The notes under the pieces were generated by a model, which saw only the letters and a program-made list of their open reading frames with translations, did no database searches and was not told where the DNA came from. A stretch of 44,105 nt of DNA from Planctomycetota bacterium (lineage in GTDB: Bacteria; Planctomycetota; Phycisphaerae; Phycisphaerales; SM1A02), in the NCBI GenBank assembly GCA_014381555.1, contig JACNLO010000064.1, positions 15,912 through 60,016 on the forward strand. Reading direction: 5' to 3'. The position numbers and the translations under genes are program-made. Shown here piece by piece: positions 8,334-19,184 of this stretch; within the stretch, counting starts at the first letter, position 1; every line of letters begins with the position of its first letter.

Positions 8334-9761
8334 TTAGGTTTGTTGCCAGATTTCTTGTTGTGCTACTGCTTGCAAACGAAACATTTCTTCCCCATGAATG
8401 ATTGGGCAGCTAGCAGCTTCAGCCATAGCGAGCAGTGGCGTGGTTTTAGGCTTGTATACAGTGTCGAGGACGCTTATAGAGGAATCAAGTGTAAACCACG
8501 GGGCAAGTGTGTGTAGAGAGTTTCCGTTTGGATCATTTCCACCCGCCATGCCAACTGGGGTGCAATTTATAACGGTGTCAATGTTTTTTGTTTCTTCACT
8601 TGCAACTTTGCAACAAAACTCTATTGCAAGAGACTTAGATTGTTCAGTACGGCGTGTCGCAATGAACACTTCGCAACCGAGGTTTTTTGCGGCGACGATA
8701 GCCGCGCGGGCAACTCCGCCACCACCGAGAATTAAAATATTTGATGCTTCTTTGCAAAGCGCCAAGAGTGCAGACACATCTGTATTGTTTGCGTGTATTG
8801 AATCATTCTGGATGGTAATCGTATTGGCGGCGCCAACAGTTGTGCTGATTTCGTCGCACGAAGTTGCGAGCTTTATCATCTCTTCCTTGTGGGGAATAGT
8901 AACGCTTGCTCCAGAAAAGTCTAATGCTTTATATTTTTGTAATTCACTAAGTGACGCTTTAAGATGTTCCCAACCCCGTGGAATTAGTAATGGAAGATAC
9001 ACAGCGTTTTTATTTGCCGCTTGGAATGCAGCATTATGAAACATAGGGCTTGCAGAATGCGCCACGTTGTCACCTATGACTCCATAAACCTTGGTGTTGG
9101 CATCTATCGTGTCGAAACTATATTTCGAGCGCAATTCTTGAACCGTTGGTTGACCCGATGCAGTTGGTTCTAGCCCTTCAACCGCAGCGTATGTTGCGAA
9201 CCCTCCAAATTTTGGAGCAAGCACCCGACTCATAATTCCATATTCGCCCATACACATCGCAATCATTGGCTGTTGACGTGACTGTAACAAATCAAATGCT
9301 TCAAGATTGTCACGGATTGAACGTGCTCGCCACACCATCTTTACAATGTCAACTCTAGGAACGTCTTGCATAGCGGCTGCTCGTTGCAATAAATCTGGGG
9401 GCCTACCTTTCATGTCGTGCCATGACAAAATAATTCCTGTAGTTTCTGTTTTTACTGAATCGAGTAAAAGTGGATGCCGAGTGAGCGATTCATGTTCAAT
9501 ATCAATATATTTTGGTGGCGAGTCAGATTGCAGCGCAACTTGATACATCGCAAAGCGTTCTTCTTCTTCGCCTTCAAACATCCCACCCTCATCTACACTT
9601 CGACAAGTTAGAACCGTTGGAAGCGGTGATGCTTTGAGAATAGAAGGCAACTGTTCGATGCATTCTTCTGTTTCCATCCCGTCAATGCGAATTTCAAGAA
9701 AATCTGCGCCGTCGAGTTTTTCAGGAATTGCTCCGTGAACCGACGCAATAAGTAACGTCAT
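8334..9761 (-). CDS. aroDE: Fused type I 3-dehydroquinate dehydratase / shikimate 5-dehydrogenase
   Basis: Bifunctional shikimate-pathway enzyme of 475 residues. Residues 1 to about 215 are a type I dehydroquinase: EIRID at 23-27, TCRSVDEGG at 52-60, catalytic H115 in SWHD and the Schiff-base lysine K141 in DIVKM, plus the ASGQPTV segment near 201. Residues about 224-475 are a shikimate dehydrogenase: the substrate loop DNVAHSASP at 231-239, catalytic K292 in TIPHKEEM, NNTD ending at D328, the NADP-binding GGGGVARA at 346-353 and NCTPVGM. It would convert 3-dehydroquinate to shikimate in two steps. Its ATG overlaps the aroC stop by four bases. This fusion is known in plants and in several bacterial groups, including planctomycetes. 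Confidence 0.95.
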   Translation of the reverse strand: MTLLIASVHGAIPEKLDGADFLEIRIDGMETEECIEQLPSILKASPLPTVLTCRSVDEGGMFEGEEEERFAMYQVALQSDSPPKYIDIEHESLTRHPLLLDSVKTETTGIILSWHDMKGRPPDLLQRAAAMQDVPRVDIVKMVWRARSIRDNLEAFDLLQSRQQPMIAMCMGEYGIMSRVLAPKFGGFATYAAVEGLEPTASGQPTVQELRSKYSFDTIDANTKVYGVIGDNVAHSASPMFHNAAFQAANKNAVYLPLLIPRGWEHLKASLSELQKYKALDFSGASVTIPHKEEMIKLATSCDEISTTVGAANTITIQNDSIHANNTDVSALLALCKEASNILILGGGGVARAAIVAAKNLGCEVFIATRRTEQSKSLAIEFCCKVASEETKNIDTVINCTPVGMAGGNDPNGNSLHTLAPWFTLDSSISVLDTVYKPKTTPLLAMAEAASCPIIHGEEMFRLQAVAQQEIWQQT

Positions 9762-10927
9762 GATGGAATAATCTTTCGAGCAGCTTCACAATAGGTATCG
9801 TAAGATGTGCGAACCATTTCCATAGTTGCTCCGCTAAACGACTCGAGGAATGCTGCGGCGATTTCAAAACCAACAACGTTTTCCATGACTACACTTGCCG
9901 CTGGTAATGCGCAAACGTCTGATCTTTCATAATCACTACGCACGCTCTCGCCGCTTTGCAAGTCAACACTGTCCATACCCTGCAAGAGAGTTGCTATTGG
10001 TTTCATTGTTCCACGAACAACTATTGGCATTCCGTTACTCATGCCACCCTCAATACCACCGGCATGATTTGAGGGACGCGTAAACCCGAAGTGGCTGTCT
10101 TGAATTTTATTAGCCTCATAAGTAATAGCATCGTGTACTTGCGAGCCCATTCGGTGCCCGCACTGCGCGCCCAATCCAATCTCAACAGATTTAAATGCTT
10201 GGATGCCCATCACGGCACCGGCGAGTTTTGCGTCTAATTTTTCTTGCCACGAACAGCAAGACCCCAATCCTATTGGACAACCAAATACATGTGTTTCGCA
10301 CAAACCTCCGACCGTATCTTGTTCTTTTTTTGCTGTTCGAATTTGTGAAATAATTTCTTTGCAAGTGGCATCATCAGGGCAATACACATCAGAGTTATCC
10401 CGCTCGTCTCGAACCATCTTCCAGTTTTCCATTGTTACTTCTGTAGGAGCGTGTGCATCTAGCATCGCTCTAACGAATCCGAACACCTCAATGTCGAATT
10501 CACGAAGTAAACATCTTGCAACAGCACCAGCCGCAGTTCTAGCAGCAGTTTCCCTCGCACTTGCACGCTCAAGAGTGTTACGACAATCGTTTGTTAGCCA
10601 CTTGACTGCGCCAGCAAGATCAGCATGCCCCGGCCTTGGTCGATGTATCGGAGGGGTAGTTTCTGCATCATCAAGTCGGCTATCATTATTTGCAATTTGA
10701 ATAACAAGTGGTGCTCCGGTTGTTAATCCGTTTCGAACACCAGCAAGAAACACGACTTCATCGTGTTCAATTTTTTGTCTCCCTCCTCGACCATACCCAC
10801 CTTGGCGTCTTTTAAGTTCGTTATTGATAAAGGAAGTATCAAGTGAAAGCCCAGCAGGAAGTCCCTCAATCAAAGCGATTCCGCAAGGTCCGTGTGATTC
10901 GCCAGCAGTCTTGCAAAGTAGTGTCAT
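9758..10927 (-). CDS. aroC: Chorismate synthase
   Basis: Converts 5-enolpyruvylshikimate 3-phosphate to chorismate, the last step of the shikimate pathway, using reduced FMN. The 389 residues cover the whole family. Signature 1 is GESHGPCGIALIEGLPAG near the N-terminus, followed by the RRQGGYGRGGRQKIE substrate-binding region, RPGHADL, RASARETAARTAAG and the late GGIEGGMSNGMPI. Flavin and substrate residues appear intact. It is upstream of and overlaps aroDE, so the two make a small shikimate operon; EPSP synthase, shikimate kinase and dehydroquinate synthase genes are not in the window. Confidence 0.97.
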   Translation of the reverse strand: MTLLCKTAGESHGPCGIALIEGLPAGLSLDTSFINNELKRRQGGYGRGGRQKIEHDEVVFLAGVRNGLTTGAPLVIQIANNDSRLDDAETTPPIHRPRPGHADLAGAVKWLTNDCRNTLERASARETAARTAAGAVARCLLREFDIEVFGFVRAMLDAHAPTEVTMENWKMVRDERDNSDVYCPDDATCKEIISQIRTAKKEQDTVGGLCETHVFGCPIGLGSCCSWQEKLDAKLAGAVMGIQAFKSVEIGLGAQCGHRMGSQVHDAITYEANKIQDSHFGFTRPSNHAGGIEGGMSNGMPIVVRGTMKPIATLLQGMDSVDLQSGESVRSDYERSDVCALPAASVVMENVVGFEIAAAFLESFSGATMEMVRTSYDTYCEAARKIIPS

Positions 10928-10951
10928 ACGAGGATTGTACGACTACTTTGA

Positions 10952-13570
10952 TTAAACCGTCGAACATGGTGTGCTATCAATCTTTGAGAACACCAAATTG
11001 TCTCCCGAATACCCAACTTCAATCGTATCGCCGGCTTCATAATCGCCTTGAAGGATCCCAAGAGCGATAGCATTTTCAAGCTTATGTTGAATCACTCTCT
11101 TTAATGGTCGAGCGCCGAATTGTGGATCGTAACCTTCTTCACAAAGGGCTGCGGTCGCCTCATCACTAACTATTAGCGAGATTCCTCGATCCGCAAGTCT
11201 GGTTTTAAGATGTCGAAGTTGAATTTCAACGATGCCACCAAGTTGCTCTTGAGTAAGTTGGTGGAACACGATAGTGTCATCAATACGATTGATTAGTTCT
11301 GGTCTCATGCTTCGCTTTAGAATGCCAAGCACACTTTCTTTAATCTCATCTTGAGAAGCACCACTCGTAGACATAGTCAGAAGTTCTGAGGAACCTAGGT
11401 TACTTGTCATGACGACAATAGTGTTTTTAAAGTCGACTGTGCGTCCATGCCCATCGGTGAGGTGACCATCATCAAGTACCTGAAGTAAAACGTTCGAAAC
11501 ATCTTCATGTGCCTTTTCCATTTCATCGAACAAAATGACGGAGTACGGTCTTCGTCGCACCGCTTCTGTTAAACGTCCACCTTCTTCATATCCAACATAT
11601 CCTGGGGGTGCACCAATTAATCGTGCAACAGCATGCTGTTCCATGTATTCACTCATGTCAATCCGAACCATTGCATCCTCGGTATCAAACAAAAATTCAG
11701 CAAGGGCTTTACAAAGTTCTGTTTTCCCAACGCCAGTTGGTCCTAGGAATAAAAACGAGCCAATTGGTTTTGATTCCTCGCTTAGACCTGCACGGTTTCG
11801 GCGAACAGCTTCAGAAACAGCTGCGAGCGCTTCTTCTTGCCCGACAACTCGTTGTTTAAGAACAGATTCCATGTTCAATAATTTTTCTATTTCCCCTTCG
11901 GTCAGCCGTGATGTGGGAATGCCAGTCCATCGCGCAACGACTTCTGCAATTTGTTCAGCATCAACTTCCTCGCGTACCATATTTAATCCACGTTCTCTTC
12001 GTTCTTTAAGTTTTTCTTCAGCTTCATTTAATCGCGATTCAAGTTTTGGGATTTCGCCATATTGAATTTTTGCAGCGCCTTCAAGATTCCCTCTCCTCTG
12101 CGCTTGAGTTAACTCAGTTTGTTTTGCATCAATTTCTGTTTTTGTTGCGCGAATTTCATCGAGCTCTGCCTTTTCAACATCCCAACGAGCAGTGATTTCA
12201 ATATTCTGCTCACTAAGTTCAGCAATTTCTGCTTCAACCTTTTTTAGGCGTTCAAGCGAATCAGAATCGGTTTCAATTTTAAGAGCTTCACGTTCAATTT
12301 CTAGTTGTAATATTCGCCTTCTCAATTCATCCAATTCAGTTGGTATCGAATCATTTTCTAAACATAAACGGCTTGAGGCTTCGTCAAGTAAATCAATAGC
12401 TTTGTCTGGTAAAAAACGATCAGCAATGTAGCGTTGGCTTAATTTTGCTGCAGCAACAATTGCGCCATCTTGAATCCGAACACCGTGGTGTGCTTCGTAT
12501 CGCGGTTTTAATCCTCGCAAAATAGCAACGGTTTCTTCGACTGTAGGTTGGTCAACTACGATTGGCTGGAAGCGGCGTTCAAATGCGGCATCTTTTTCAA
12601 TGTGTTTGCGAAATTCATCAAGTGTAGTTGCACCGATACACCGTAAATCTCCGCGTGCTAGTGCTGGTTTAAGCAAGTTCCCTGCACTGATAGCTCCTTC
12701 GGCTGCACCTGCGCCAACAATTGTGTGAAGCTCATCAATAAAGAGAATTATTTTTCCTTCACTTGCTGTAACTTCTCGAAGAACTGCCTTAAGCCGTTCT
12801 TCAAATTCACCCCGAAACTTTGCACCAGCGAGAAGCTGTCCAACATCTAGGGCAATAATGGTTGACTCTCGCATGCTTGATGGGCAATCATTATTTACGA
12901 TTCGTTGAGCTAGCCCCTCAGCAATTGCAGTTTTACCAACACCGGGTTCGCCAATAAGAACCGGATTATTTTTTGAACGGCGGCTAAGAACTTGCATGCA
13001 ACGACGAATTTCTTCATCTCTACCAATGACAGGGTCAAGTTTTCCTGTGCGTGCAAGTTCGTTCAGGTCTATGCCATATTTTGATAATGCTTCAAACTGT
13101 GTGTCCCCACCTGCATCGGTCACATTTACGACTCCAGATTCTCTTCGAATTGTATCTATTGTATTTTTTAGAGATGTTTTTGTGACTCCACCTAAATCAA
13201 GCACTTCTTTGGCATAACTTTTGTCGTTTGCAAGTGTAAGTAAGAGGTGTTCTACGGTTGTATGGGAATCTCCCATAGTTTGGGCCGTGTTCATCGCATT
13301 TTGTAATATGCTCATTACCGCTGGGGAGGTTTGTGGTTGTGTTCCCGAGACTGTGGGCATACGGTTAAGTTGTGCCATAGCGAGTTCGGAAACCCTTGAA
13401 GCATCTCCACCGGCTCGATTGATGATGGACTTTGCAATACCACCTTCATCTGCAAGTAAAGAACTGAGCAGATGCAATGGAGCAAGTTCTGCGTGTTGCA
13501 TTGTGGTTGCAATTGAAAGGGCTTCTGAGAGGGATTGTTGTGCGAGCGTAGTAAATTTATCCATATTCAT
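10952..13570 (-). CDS. clpB: ClpB disaggregase (Hsp100 AAA+ chaperone)
   Basis: Hexameric ATP-driven protein disaggregase acting with the DnaK system in the cytoplasm; 872 residues. Order: Clp N-domain (1 to about 145), first AAA+ domain with Walker A GEPGVGKT at 207-214, FRGEFEERL and Walker [10 protein letters not shown], a coiled-coil middle domain (about 410-525, rich in Glu, Lys, Leu and including [17 protein letters not shown]), then the second AAA+ domain with Walker A GPTGVGKT near 610, [13 protein letters not shown] and [11 protein letters not shown]. The middle domain marks it as ClpB rather than ClpA or ClpC. A second ATG three codons in (13564) is an equally possible start. No CIRCE-type element (TTAGCACTC-N9-GAGTGCTAA) was seen in the 110-base divergent upstream region. 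Confidence 0.97.
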   Translation of the reverse strand: MNMDKFTTLAQQSLSEALSIATTMQHAELAPLHLLSSLLADEGGIAKSIINRAGGDASRVSELAMAQLNRMPTVSGTQPQTSPAVMSILQNAMNTAQTMGDSHTTVEHLLLTLANDKSYAKEVLDLGGVTKTSLKNTIDTIRRESGVVNVTDAGGDTQFEALSKYGIDLNELARTGKLDPVIGRDEEIRRCMQVLSRRSKNNPVLIGEPGVGKTAIAEGLAQRIVNNDCPSSMRESTIIALDVGQLLAGAKFRGEFEERLKAVLREVTASEGKIILFIDELHTIVGAGAAEGAISAGNLLKPALARGDLRCIGATTLDEFRKHIEKDAAFERRFQPIVVDQPTVEETVAILRGLKPRYEAHHGVRIQDGAIVAAAKLSQRYIADRFLPDKAIDLLDEASSRLCLENDSIPTELDELRRRILQLEIEREALKIETDSDSLERLKKVEAEIAELSEQNIEITARWDVEKAELDEIRATKTEIDAKQTELTQAQRRGNLEGAAKIQYGEIPKLESRLNEAEEKLKERRERGLNMVREEVDAEQIAEVVARWTGIPTSRLTEGEIEKLLNMESVLKQRVVGQEEALAAVSEAVRRNRAGLSEESKPIGSFLFLGPTGVGKTELCKALAEFLFDTEDAMVRIDMSEYMEQHAVARLIGAPPGYVGYEEGGRLTEAVRRRPYSVILFDEMEKAHEDVSNVLLQVLDDGHLTDGHGRTVDFKNTIVVMTSNLGSSELLTMSTSGASQDEIKESVLGILKRSMRPELINRIDDTIVFHQLTQEQLGGIVEIQLRHLKTRLADRGISLIVSDEATAALCEEGYDPQFGARPLKRVIQHKLENAIALGILQGDYEAGDTIEVGYSGDNLVFSKIDSTPCSTV

Positions 13571-13680
13571 AGTTCACATCATAGGTACAAGACTGATGCC
13601 GAACATCTTTGGTTATTTGTGCTTTAAATGGGGGTCATCGTGCCGAATTGGCAGGGCAACATTACATTGTTCAGAGTAAA

Positions 13681-14457
13681 ATGCCTTTTTACATGAGAAA
13701 GCAGAGCATACATATAGTGTTGAGCGTGGTCGTGATTGTATGTCTGCTGGTTATCACCCTGATTTTGAGTTATTCCCTTGGTTTCTTTAGTTCCTCTCTA
13801 AAAGGTGAAAAGTCGTTTGATTTCGGAGTAGTACCTATTACTCGCCCGCACACAGTTTTGGAACACACTTTTCTTTTTACGAACGCCAGTGGGCACACGC
13901 TTCAGTTGAAGAGTGCAGTGCCATCTTGTGGGTGCACAACAGCCGATTGGCCAACGAAGCCAGTTCCTGATGGGGAAGTGTTGGCTGTTCCAGTTACACT
14001 AAAATTACAGCGGAGCCGATACCGCAGTTCAAAGGTGCGGCTTGTGTTTGAAACGGGGGAGGTTGTTGTTCTTCATATTGAAGGCTCTGGCAGATTTATA
14101 CAGCGAATGAGGTCACTTCCGCCGACCATCAAGGTTGTTGATGGCATGGAAGAGGGTACGATTAGCGTTCTTAGTGTGGAGTGGTTTGAATTATCGAGTC
14201 CTCCGCTACCAACGTTTATTTCGCCAGATCATGTGATTGTTGAGACAGATTCTTGGATGCTTGGAACTGCCGGTGATCCTCATAGGATGACTCCAAATGT
14301 GTGGACCCTCCGATTACGTTGTGTACTTGAGGGCGACTTAGAAGAGGGAAGCCAGTTGCAGGTTGAAATGGAAGAAAGCAAAGCGCTTCTTATTCCACTT
14401 GAACAAGTTGATTCCATAGATAGACCAAAGTCGATATGGAATCGTTTAAATGATTGA
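13681..14457 (+). CDS. DUF1573 membrane-anchored protein
   Basis: Protein of 258 residues from the ATG at 13681; an in-frame codon at 13609 gives an unlikely hydrophilic leader and would crowd the clpB promoter. One N-terminal transmembrane segment (SIHIVLSVVVIVCLLVITL) is followed by a periplasmic DUF1573 domain with FDFGVV, TRPHTVLEHTFLFTN and the typical SCGCTTADW. The domain has an Ig/ASPM-SPD-2-Hydin-like beta fold; its function is not known. The C-terminal third is less conserved in pattern. The stop overlaps the tatD start by eight bases. Confidence 0.82.
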   Translation: MPFYMRKQSIHIVLSVVVIVCLLVITLILSYSLGFFSSSLKGEKSFDFGVVPITRPHTVLEHTFLFTNASGHTLQLKSAVPSCGCTTADWPTKPVPDGEVLAVPVTLKLQRSRYRSSKVRLVFETGEVVVLHIEGSGRFIQRMRSLPPTIKVVDGMEEGTISVLSVEWFELSSPPLPTFISPDHVIVETDSWMLGTAGDPHRMTPNVWTLRLRCVLEGDLEEGSQLQVEMEESKALLIPLEQVDSIDRPKSIWNRLND

Positions 14458-15226
14458 TACTCATTGCCACCTTACAAACTCACAATTACTTTCTCGTGTT
14501 GAAGAAGTTATTGAAGATGCAAAACGAGCTGGAGTGCATACTCTGATAACAGTTGCTACTGATGGTGAGGATGCCCTTGTTGCAAGGCAAGTTGCCCATC
14601 ACAACGAGCACGTTTATTTTTCTTCTGGCATCCATCCATTGCACGCAGATAGTGATTGGAACTGGAATGCTGTTAACGAAGCATCGATGGATGCAAAATG
14701 TGTAGCTTGGGGTGAATTAGGGCTTGATCGACATTATTCAGATCCACAATTTGAGCTACAGCAGCAACTCCTAGAAGAGCATATCGCCCTTATTGAGAGT
14801 AAAAAGGACGATAATCGTCCAATTATTGTGCATTGCCGAAAAGCTGTCGATGATTTACTGCCTATTTTTCGAGCAAGTTCACTTGCAGGGAATCGGTTTG
14901 TCTTTCACTGCTTCACCGAATCGGAAAAAGATATTCACCCGATTTTAGATATTGGCGCAATGGTGAGTTTTACTGGTGTTGTGACCTACAAGAATGCAAT
15001 GGAAGTTGCTGCTGCATCACGACTTGTACCTCTTGATAGAATAATGGTCGAGACCGATGCGCCATACCTGTCGCCAGAACCAGTTCGAAAAATGCGCCCG
15101 AATGTACCAAAAAACGTGGTCCACACCGCTACGTTTTTGGCCAAGTTGAAAGGCATTGACTCCAAAGATTTTGAGCACCAACTAGATTCAAACGCTCAAC
15201 GTTTCTTCAACATACCACCGCTCTAA
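14450..15226 (+). CDS. tatD: TatD family metal-dependent hydrolase (DNase)
   Basis: Cytoplasmic TIM-barrel metal-dependent nuclease of 258 residues, normal length. Metal and active-site motifs are in the expected order: IDTHCHL at 2-8, SGIHPLHAD, GELGLDRHY, PIIVHCRKA, FHCFTES and VETDAPYLSPEP. TatD proteins have 3'-5' exonuclease activity in DNA repair and quality control, although the in vivo role differs between species. It is the last gene before the 200-base leader of the respiratory operon. Confidence 0.94.
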   Translation: MIDTHCHLTNSQLLSRVEEVIEDAKRAGVHTLITVATDGEDALVARQVAHHNEHVYFSSGIHPLHADSDWNWNAVNEASMDAKCVAWGELGLDRHYSDPQFELQQQLLEEHIALIESKKDDNRPIIVHCRKAVDDLLPIFRASSLAGNRFVFHCFTESEKDIHPILDIGAMVSFTGVVTYKNAMEVAAASRLVPLDRIMVETDAPYLSPEPVRKMRPNVPKNVVHTATFLAKLKGIDSKDFEHQLDSNAQRFFNIPPL

Positions 15227-15268
15227 ACAAGACAAAAAGGTCGTTTTGTGTGTGATATGTTTGTGAAT

Positions 15269-15283
15269 TGAGATGCAATCTCA
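15269..15283. promoter_or_regulatory. Inverted repeat next to the respiratory promoter
   Basis: TGAGAT-GCA-ATCTCA is a 6-3-6 inverted repeat ending one base before a TTGCTG -35-like hexamer. Its place fits an activator or repressor site. It does not match the FNR consensus TTGAT-N4-ATCAA. No regulator can be named. Confidence 0.35.
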
Positions 15284-15284
15284 C

Positions 15285-15312
15285 TTGCTGATAGAGCCAT
15301 CCACACTATGAT
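15285..15312 (+). promoter_or_regulatory. Candidate sigma-70-type promoter of the act-cox operon
   Basis: TTGCTG (15285-15290) and TATGAT (15307-15312) are separated by 16 bases. The match is four of six and five of six to the usual -35 and -10 hexamers. Transcription would begin near 15319 and give a leader of about 110 bases before actA. This is pattern matching only. Confidence 0.4.
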
Positions 15313-15331
15313 ATCCCGCTTCATTGTTTTT

Positions 15332-15364
15332 TCTAGTCCCTGGACAGTTTGGGTCTAGATTTTT
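15332..15364 (+). terminator. Terminator-like hairpin in the leader of the act-cox operon
   Basis: TCTAGTCCC and GGGTCTAGA pair over nine positions with one T-T mismatch around a ten-base loop, followed by five Ts. It lies about 105 bases after tatD and 65 bases before actA, downstream of the candidate promoter. It may end tatD transcripts, or act as an attenuator for the respiratory operon. The stem is moderate in strength. Confidence 0.4.
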
Positions 15365-15429
15365 GCATCGCATGTAAGCCCTTTTTGAACGGAAATGGAC
15401 CACTTAACTAAAAGGTCTGAAACTCATTT

Positions 15430-16095
15430 ATGACTCAACAACGATTTACATTTCCACGTTGGACGAATCTTGCACTCCCTGCAATTATTATCGTTGGTGT
15501 AACTACACCGTTGTACATTGCGGTTGTTGTTGCGTATGGTTTCAGTCCGCAAGCAACAGACGTTGGTTACATGCCAGAACAACCAATACCCTTTAGCCAC
15601 CAACTTCATGCAGGTGAACTTGGTTTAGATTGTAGGTATTGTCACAATACGGTTGAAGAAACCGCGCACGCTGCAATCCCACCAACAGAAACATGTATGA
15701 ATTGCCACGCACAAATTCATCCTCAAAGTGAAAACCTACAACCGCTCTACGAAAGTTACACAACGGGAAATCCAATCGAGTGGGTCCGAGTGCACGATCT
15801 TGCTCAATACTCTTACTTCGATCACAGTGCACACGTAACTCGTGGTGTGAGTTGTGTTGAATGCCACGGCCGTGTTGACACGATGGAAGTGGTCTACCAA
15901 AAAGAAACACTTAGTATGGGTTGGTGTCTTCAGTGTCACCGAAACCCTGATCCACATGTTCGAAATCCAAATCTTGTGACCCAACTTGATTGGGGACTTG
16001 ATATGTCTGCGGCGGAACGTATTGCTGATAGTGCGTCATGGCGAAAGCTAAATAATTTGAACCCATCACAGGATTGCTCCACATGTCATCGTTAA
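15430..16095 (+). CDS. actA: Alternative complex III subunit ActA, pentahaem cytochrome c
   Basis: Multihaem c-type cytochrome of 221 residues. It has an N-terminal transmembrane segment (about residues 10-36) and then five CXXCH haem sites in the periplasm: CRYCH, CMNCH, CVECH, CLQCH and CSTCH, the last at the extreme C-terminus. Five haems and this layout match ActA of alternative complex III, which passes electrons from quinol oxidation towards cytochrome c. It opens an operon of eleven closely spaced genes. The 3' end overlaps actB by 13 bases. Confidence 0.94.
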   Translation: MTQQRFTFPRWTNLALPAIIIVGVTTPLYIAVVVAYGFSPQATDVGYMPEQPIPFSHQLHAGELGLDCRYCHNTVEETAHAAIPPTETCMNCHAQIHPQSENLQPLYESYTTGNPIEWVRVHDLAQYSYFDHSAHVTRGVSCVECHGRVDTMEVVYQKETLSMGWCLQCHRNPDPHVRNPNLVTQLDWGLDMSAAERIADSASWRKLNNLNPSQDCSTCHR

Positions 16096-19000
16096 ATGAA
16101 CCACATAAAAATGGTAAAACTTGGTGGCGATCACTTGACGAAGTTGTTGCTGGCGAAGATTTTCAAACAAAAATGAAGGGCGAATTTCCAGATGGCGCAA
16201 GCGAACTGCTTGCCACAGGAGATGACCGTCGACATTTCTTAAAAATTATGGGTGCATCTATGGCACTCGCTGGGCTTGGCGTTTCTGGTTGTCGCAGGTG
16301 GCCAAAGGAGCACATCGTTCCGTATGCCCACCGTCCAGAAGGAACAATGCCAGGTATTCCAGAACACTATGCAAGTTGTTTTGATTTTGGCGGAGTTTCC
16401 CAAGGCGTACTAGTGACGAGCAATGATGGCCGTCCCACGAAAATTGAGGGCAACCCACTCCACCCAGATAGCAAGGGAGCAACAGATGCATTTACCCAAG
16501 CTTCTGTTTTAGATTTATACGAACCAGACAGGAGTCGCAAACCAACCTACGAAGGCAAAGATTCTTCAATCCCAGCTTTCAAAGAATGGATTGGCTCGTA
16601 CCTTCCAAAAGAAGGTAAGGGAATTGCGGTTGTAACAGAACCCTCTAGTTCACCAACGTTTGACAGAATGCGACGGGCGTTTATGAAGAAAAACCCGCAA
16701 GCGATGTGGGTTGAATACGCTCCGCTAGCAAACACAAATCAGCGAAGTGGCTTGAACAGTGCCTTTGGCGGTAACTGGATTCCGGTGCACGATATTGCAA
16801 ACGCTTCGGTCATTGTTTCACTAGACGCCGACTTCCTTGGCGCTGGACCAATGCAAGTTCCAAATACAAGGGGATGGGCACAAGGTCGAGCAGTAAAACA
16901 TGGAAAGATGAATCGGGTCTGGATTGCAGAGCCGTCGCTTTCAGTTACCGGGGCAAAATCAGATGAACGAAACGCAATGAATCCTGCTGCTGTTTCATCG
17001 GTTGCGACGTACATAGCAAAAGTCATTGCTCAAGTTGACATGTCTATCGACGGTGCTCCAACCTTAACCCAAGAACAATTTGATTGGGCTGACAGTTTGG
17101 TAACGGACTTACAACATGCAGGCAAACATGGATTAGTTCTTGCTGGCGCAAGTCAGCCCGCTTCAGTGCATTACCTTGCAGCACTCATAAACGAAAAACT
17201 GGGTGCCCTTGGAACAACAGTTTCATATCGTTCGGGCAGTTTTGGTGATAATGCATCAATTCAAGAGCTTGCTGCTGCAATGCAAAACAAATCAATTGAG
17301 GGTGTCATCGTTCTTGGCGGCAACCCAGCATTTGATGCACCAGCGGACTTGAACATGGCAAGTGCAATCAAAGCGTTGCCGTTCTCAATTCATCTCTCAC
17401 ATACAGAAGATGAAACATCAAAAGTGTGCAAATGGCACGTCAACTCAGCTCACTGGCTTGAATCATGGGGTGATGGGTTGGCATCAGATGGAACCGTTTG
17501 CATTGGACAACCACTCATTCAACCACTCTTTGATGGGCTAAGTGCAATAGAATTTCTTGCAATCCTTGCAGGTGAAGAGAACACGGATGGGCATTCCCTA
17601 GTAAGGCAAACCACTTTTGGCAAGTCGACAGACAACTGGGATCCTAGATGGCGAACAGCTGTACACGACGGTGTTGTTGCAAACACAGCGATGCTTGAAA
17701 AACCACCAGTAAATCGAAAAACACCAAACGGTGGCACTGTCGTTGGCGGTGTTGGCTATACGGTTTGCTTTGTTCCGTCGAACTCTACTTGGGATGGGCG
17801 ACACGCAAACAATGGATGGATGCAAGAATTACCAGACACGATTACCAAACTTACATGGGATAATGCAGCACTGATATCGCCAAAGACCGCAGATGGCTTA
17901 GGCGTCAAACAAGGTGATATGCTCAAAGTTACCGCTGGTAATAAGAGTGTGACAATCGCTGCACTGCCAGTTCCCGGAACAGCAGATGATGTGGTCATTC
18001 TTCCACTTGGGTATGGACGGAAATTTGCTGGACGAGTTTGTTCTGGAGCAGGTGTAGATGTGTACCCACTTCGAACAAGCGATAACTCTTGGGCAACTTC
18101 AGCAAAAGTAGTTGCGAGTGACGGAACATATGATCTCGCGACCACACAAATGCACTTTGGTGTAAATACAACTCCCGGAAAAGGTGCACAAGAAAGACTG
18201 CCTCTTCTATTCCGAGAGGGCACCCTTGATCAATACAATGAAGACCCTGCATTTGCGAGCCATGTTGGGCACACACCACACTCTCTCTCCATTTTTGAAG
18301 AGCAACAGTTTGAAGGTGCTCAGTACAAATGGGGAATGTCTATCGACTTGTCAACTTGTACTGGGTGCAACGCATGCGTTGCTGCTTGTCATGCTGAAAA
18401 CAATATTCCAATTGTTGGCAAAGACCAAGTTTTGATGGGTCGTGAAATGCATTGGTTGCGAATTGATCGTTACTTCGCGTTTGGGAATAATGGGCATGGT
18501 GGGTATGACGAAAACAACTTAGAAAGCGTGATGATTCAACCGCTGACTTGTCACCATTGTGAAAATGCACCGTGTGAAGAGGTTTGCCCAGTTGCAGCAA
18601 CGGTTCATGACAAAGATGGCTTAAACGCGATGGTGTACAACCGTTGCGTTGGCACCAGATATTGTTCGAACAACTGTCCATTTAAGGTAAGACGCTTTAA
18701 TTACTTTGATTACTTCAGGAGAGACCCATTGCGTTCAACTGGGCTGTTACAAGTGCAACCCGATTATTATGTAAAGGCACAATCTGGTGGTAAAACGTTG
18801 CGAGCAATGCAATTTAATCCTAATGTAACAGTACGTATGCGTGGTGTTATGGAAAAATGTACGTATTGCACACAACGAATTCAACGAGTGAAAATCGCAA
18901 CCAAGAACGCTTGGGTGAAAAAGACAGATGCACAAAAAGCTGCAGACCCAAGAGTTTCTATTCCTGATGGTTCAGTTGTTACGGCGTGCGAACAAGCATG

Positions 19001-19184
19001 CCCAGCAGACGCTATTGTTTTTGGCGACTTGATGGATGAGAAGAGCCGTGTGTCAAAACTTCAAAATGAGAAACGATCCTACGAAATGCTCGAAGAACTG
19101 AACATTAAGGCCCGCACGAAATATCTTGCGAGAGTGACGAATCCTGTTGATGGTGCCGTCAGTACGGAAGGGGGTCATCACTAA
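16083..19184 (+). CDS. actB: Alternative complex III subunit ActB (molybdopterin-like plus iron-sulphur)
   Basis: Large periplasmic subunit of 1033 residues. The start ATG at 16083 is chosen over a TTG at 16074. Near residue 45 is a Tat-like signal DRRHFLK followed by a hydrophobic stretch ending in GC. The long middle part resembles the molybdopterin oxidoreductase fold, which in ActB is known to lack the cofactor. The C-terminal quarter is a ferredoxin-like domain with clusters of cysteines: [39 protein letters not shown] and CEQAC, fitting three 4Fe-4S and one 3Fe-4S centre as known for ActB. The protein would relay electrons from the quinol-oxidising membrane subunits to the cytochromes. 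The stop overlaps actC by one base. Confidence 0.95.
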   Translation: MSSLNEPHKNGKTWWRSLDEVVAGEDFQTKMKGEFPDGASELLATGDDRRHFLKIMGASMALAGLGVSGCRRWPKEHIVPYAHRPEGTMPGIPEHYASCFDFGGVSQGVLVTSNDGRPTKIEGNPLHPDSKGATDAFTQASVLDLYEPDRSRKPTYEGKDSSIPAFKEWIGSYLPKEGKGIAVVTEPSSSPTFDRMRRAFMKKNPQAMWVEYAPLANTNQRSGLNSAFGGNWIPVHDIANASVIVSLDADFLGAGPMQVPNTRGWAQGRAVKHGKMNRVWIAEPSLSVTGAKSDERNAMNPAAVSSVATYIAKVIAQVDMSIDGAPTLTQEQFDWADSLVTDLQHAGKHGLVLAGASQPASVHYLAALINEKLGALGTTVSYRSGSFGDNASIQELAAAMQNKSIEGVIVLGGNPAFDAPADLNMASAIKALPFSIHLSHTEDETSKVCKWHVNSAHWLESWGDGLASDGTVCIGQPLIQPLFDGLSAIEFLAILAGEENTDGHSLVRQTTFGKSTDNWDPRWRTAVHDGVVANTAMLEKPPVNRKTPNGGTVVGGVGYTVCFVPSNSTWDGRHANNGWMQELPDTITKLTWDNAALISPKTADGLGVKQGDMLKVTAGNKSVTIAALPVPGTADDVVILPLGYGRKFAGRVCSGAGVDVYPLRTSDNSWATSAKVVASDGTYDLATTQMHFGVNTTPGKGAQERLPLLFREGTLDQYNEDPAFASHVGHTPHSLSIFEEQQFEGAQYKWGMSIDLSTCTGCNACVAACHAENNIPIVGKDQVLMGREMHWLRIDRYFAFGNNGHGGYDENNLESVMIQPLTCHHCENAPCEEVCPVAATVHDKDGLNAMVYNRCVGTRYCSNNCPFKVRRFNYFDYFRRDPLRSTGLLQVQPDYYVKAQSGGKTLRAMQFNPNVTVRMRGVMEKCTYCTQRIQRVKIATKNAWVKKTDAQKAADPRVSIPDGSVVTACEQACPADAIVFGDLMDEKSRVSKLQNEKRSYEMLEELNIKARTKYLARVTNPVDGAVSTEGGHH

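Noticed and set aside
13571-13680. Expected CIRCE or other heat-shock element upstream of clpB
   Set aside because: No TTAGCACTC-N9-GAGTGCTAA-like inverted repeat is visible in the 110-base divergent region.
17756-18223. Minus-strand open frame of 155 codons inside actB
   Set aside because: Antisense shadow of the ActB coding frame; composition and motifs support only the plus strand.
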